Origin: Aestuariibaculum marinum
GTDB taxonomy: Bacteria; Bacteroidota; Bacteroidia; Flavobacteriales; Flavobacteriaceae
Length of the DNA stretch: 64,000 bases
Assembly: GCF_014596975.1 (NCBI RefSeq)
Contig: NZ_JACVXD010000005.1
Coordinates: 124,001-188,000, forward strand
Direction: 5' to 3'
Shown: in pieces, positions 62,963-64,000 of the stretch
Numbering within the stretch: the stretch's first letter is position 1
Layout of the letters: every line of letters begins with the position of its first letter
Notes under the pieces: generated by a model
The model's input: the letters and a program-made list of their open reading frames with translations, nothing else
Databases searched by the model: none
Told to the model about the DNA's origin: nothing
Made by a program: the position numbers and the translations under genes

Positions 62963-63895
62963 TTGAAAATATCAAGAGAAGTTAAAACAGGCGTATTAGT
63001 AGTAGCAGGAATTGTTCTTTTTGTTTTTGGATACAACTACTTAAAAGGACAAAATTTACTTGAAGCCGAAGATCTTTATTACACCGATTTCGATTACAAT
63101 GCATTAACAAAATCATCTGTAGTTACTGTTAAAGGTAATGCCGTAGGTAAAGTTCAGGATATCTCATACGATTTTGAAACTGGAAAAACCCATGTTGCTT
63201 TTACGGTAAATCCGAATTTAAAATTTTCAAAGAATTCTACCATTAGAATGTACGAAACAGGCTTGATGGGCGGTAATGGTTTGGCAATTTTAGTTAGTGA
63301 AGTTGGCGAGCAGGCAAAACCAGGAGATAAATTAAAATCTGAAGTTGAAATGGGACTGGTAACCAGCCTGTCTAAAAACTTTTCAGGGTTAAGTATGGAT
63401 TTAAATTCTACTTTAAAATCGGCCGATTCGTTAATTGTCAGTTTAAACAAAGTGGTTAACGACCAGTCTGAAACAGGTTTAAAACATACCGTAGCACAGT
63501 TAAATGAAACCTTAAAGGCGTTTGAGGCAACTTCGCTACACATAAATGGGTATTTAGTTGATAATAAAAAAACTATTGAAACCACTTTAGGTAACTTCAA
63601 AACATCGAGCGAGGATTTATCTATTATGTTAGCCGATTTAAAGGAGGCTGATATGGGAGCTACCATTGCGTCATTAAATAAAACCTTAGAAAGCTTACAA
63701 AGTGTATTGGCCTCGGTGGATGAAGGGGAAGGTACACTTGGTAAATTGCTAAAAGACGAAGGTTTATATAACAATATAGAAGGCGCAACCAAGGAAATGG
63801 AAGAGTTGCTAAGAGATATTAAATTACACCCAAAACGTTATTTCAGAATTTTATCGAAAAAAGAAATTCCGTATACCAACGAAGAAACCAACTAA
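62963..63895 (+). CDS. mlaD: MlaD/MCE family lipid-transport protein
   Basis: 310 residues from a TTG at 62963 (encoding MKISREVKTGVLVV); the next residues fit the family start exactly, so TTG is preferred. One N-terminal membrane helix (GVLVVAGIVLFVFGYNYL), then the MCE domain at about 35-115 (YYTDFDYNALTKSSVVTVKGN, KNSTIRMYETGLMGGNGLAIL) and a helical C-terminal part with repeated LNxTLxxxxS heptads, which builds the tube in MCE hexamers. Involved in phospholipid trafficking between membranes. The mlaE and mlaF genes are not in the window. 6 bp separate it from the next gene. Confidence 0.88.
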   Translation: MKISREVKTGVLVVAGIVLFVFGYNYLKGQNLLEAEDLYYTDFDYNALTKSSVVTVKGNAVGKVQDISYDFETGKTHVAFTVNPNLKFSKNSTIRMYETGLMGGNGLAILVSEVGEQAKPGDKLKSEVEMGLVTSLSKNFSGLSMDLNSTLKSADSLIVSLNKVVNDQSETGLKHTVAQLNETLKAFEATSLHINGYLVDNKKTIETTLGNFKTSSEDLSIMLADLKEADMGATIASLNKTLESLQSVLASVDEGEGTLGKLLKDEGLYNNIEGATKEMEELLRDIKLHPKRYFRILSKKEIPYTNEETN

Positions 63896-63901
63896 TTACT
63901 A

Positions 63902-64000
63902 ATGGAATACTTGCCAAATATACTTTTTGCTATCATATTAGCTGCAGGTATTGGCTATTTTGCTAAGAATGTAAAAAAGCTAATACGTAATATTAAATTA
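63902..64000 (+). CDS. membrane-anchored protein, probably Fe-S oxidoreductase, 3' end cut
   Basis: Only 33 residues are visible: MEYLPNILFAIILAAGIGYF then AKNVKKLIRNIKL, one membrane helix followed by a basic stretch. This N-terminus is like that of the 4Fe-4S (heterodisulfide-reductase-like) proteins found after mlaD in related genomes. No cysteine is in view, so the assignment rests on position and the anchor. The gene runs off the right edge. Confidence 0.45.
   Translation, partial: MEYLPNILFAIILAAGIGYFAKNVKKLIRNIKL

Noticed and set aside
63154-63792. 212-codon open frame on the minus strand inside mlaD
   Set aside because: It lies wholly within the MCE-family gene; the translation is Ser/Leu/Lys-rich without domain features, and the plus-strand protein is clearly real.

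Overview
The window reads as chromosomal DNA of a Flavobacteriaceae bacterium (Bacteroidota). The reasons are two SusC/SusD pairs, promoter elements of the Bacteroidota TTTG / TAnnTTTG type, a low-GC sequence, the paired genes tsaD and tamB transcribed divergently, a short Hc1-type histone H1-like gene, and the envelope genes lptD, amidase and mlaD in flavobacterial style. The polysaccharide-related content (GH95 enzyme, fasciclin lipoproteins, 2-keto-3-deoxygluconate kinase) suggests a glycan-degrading, probably marine, organism; that habitat is inference. Family names are assigned by reading motifs; no database search was run.

Bases 1-10050 are an accessory-looking stretch. After a truncated lipoprotein-like alpha/beta hydrolase come a two-gene unit (an HNH-like protein with a membrane-active-looking C-terminus plus a tail-anchored coiled-coil protein, 1344-3805, closed by a strong terminator), an overlapping three-gene envelope unit ending in an exported zinc metalloprotease (4299-7166), an orphan 191-residue protein, and on the minus strand a compact cassette of a 251-residue phage-structural-like protein, a DUF5675 putative peptidoglycan peptidase and two tiny membrane proteins (7900-9470), divergent from a small HTH-like gene. 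A promoter and terminator then frame a possible small RNA (about 9882-10047), followed by the histone-like gene.

Bases 10564-27398 are a glycan-uptake locus: a DUF4998/DUF5013-like lipoprotein with its own promoter, then a seven-gene operon (fasciclin lipoprotein, SusC, SusD, two fasciclin lipoproteins, SusC, SusD). Both promoters carry the same tandem 10-bp repeat, a candidate operator. No glycoside hydrolase or regulator lies inside this operon. An SGNH hydrolase, an aspartyl protease and, further on, a GH95 alpha-L-fucosidase-type enzyme are in the neighbourhood.

Bases 29936-47807 are mostly housekeeping: several RNA methyltransferases (two TrmH-like, RsmE, a THUMP-like family enzyme), an AI-2E family transporter, DUF4159 protein, parvulin, TsaD, TamB, phosphofructokinase, GAPDH, an N-acetylglucosamine-kinase-like protein and an ABC ATPase.

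Bases 47804-54601 hold a minus-strand operon of transglutaminase, circularly permuted ATP-grasp fused to alpha-E, and transglutaminase fused to DUF2126, a predicted but functionally obscure peptide-modification system. The right end (54774-64000) has KdgK, GMP reductase, a hybrid histidine kinase lacking the expected phosphoacceptor histidine, RidA, LptD, an SPOR-type amidase, MlaD and the start of a gene whose N-terminus resembles a membrane-anchored Fe-S protein. No CRISPR array, rRNA, intact tRNA or IS element was seen.
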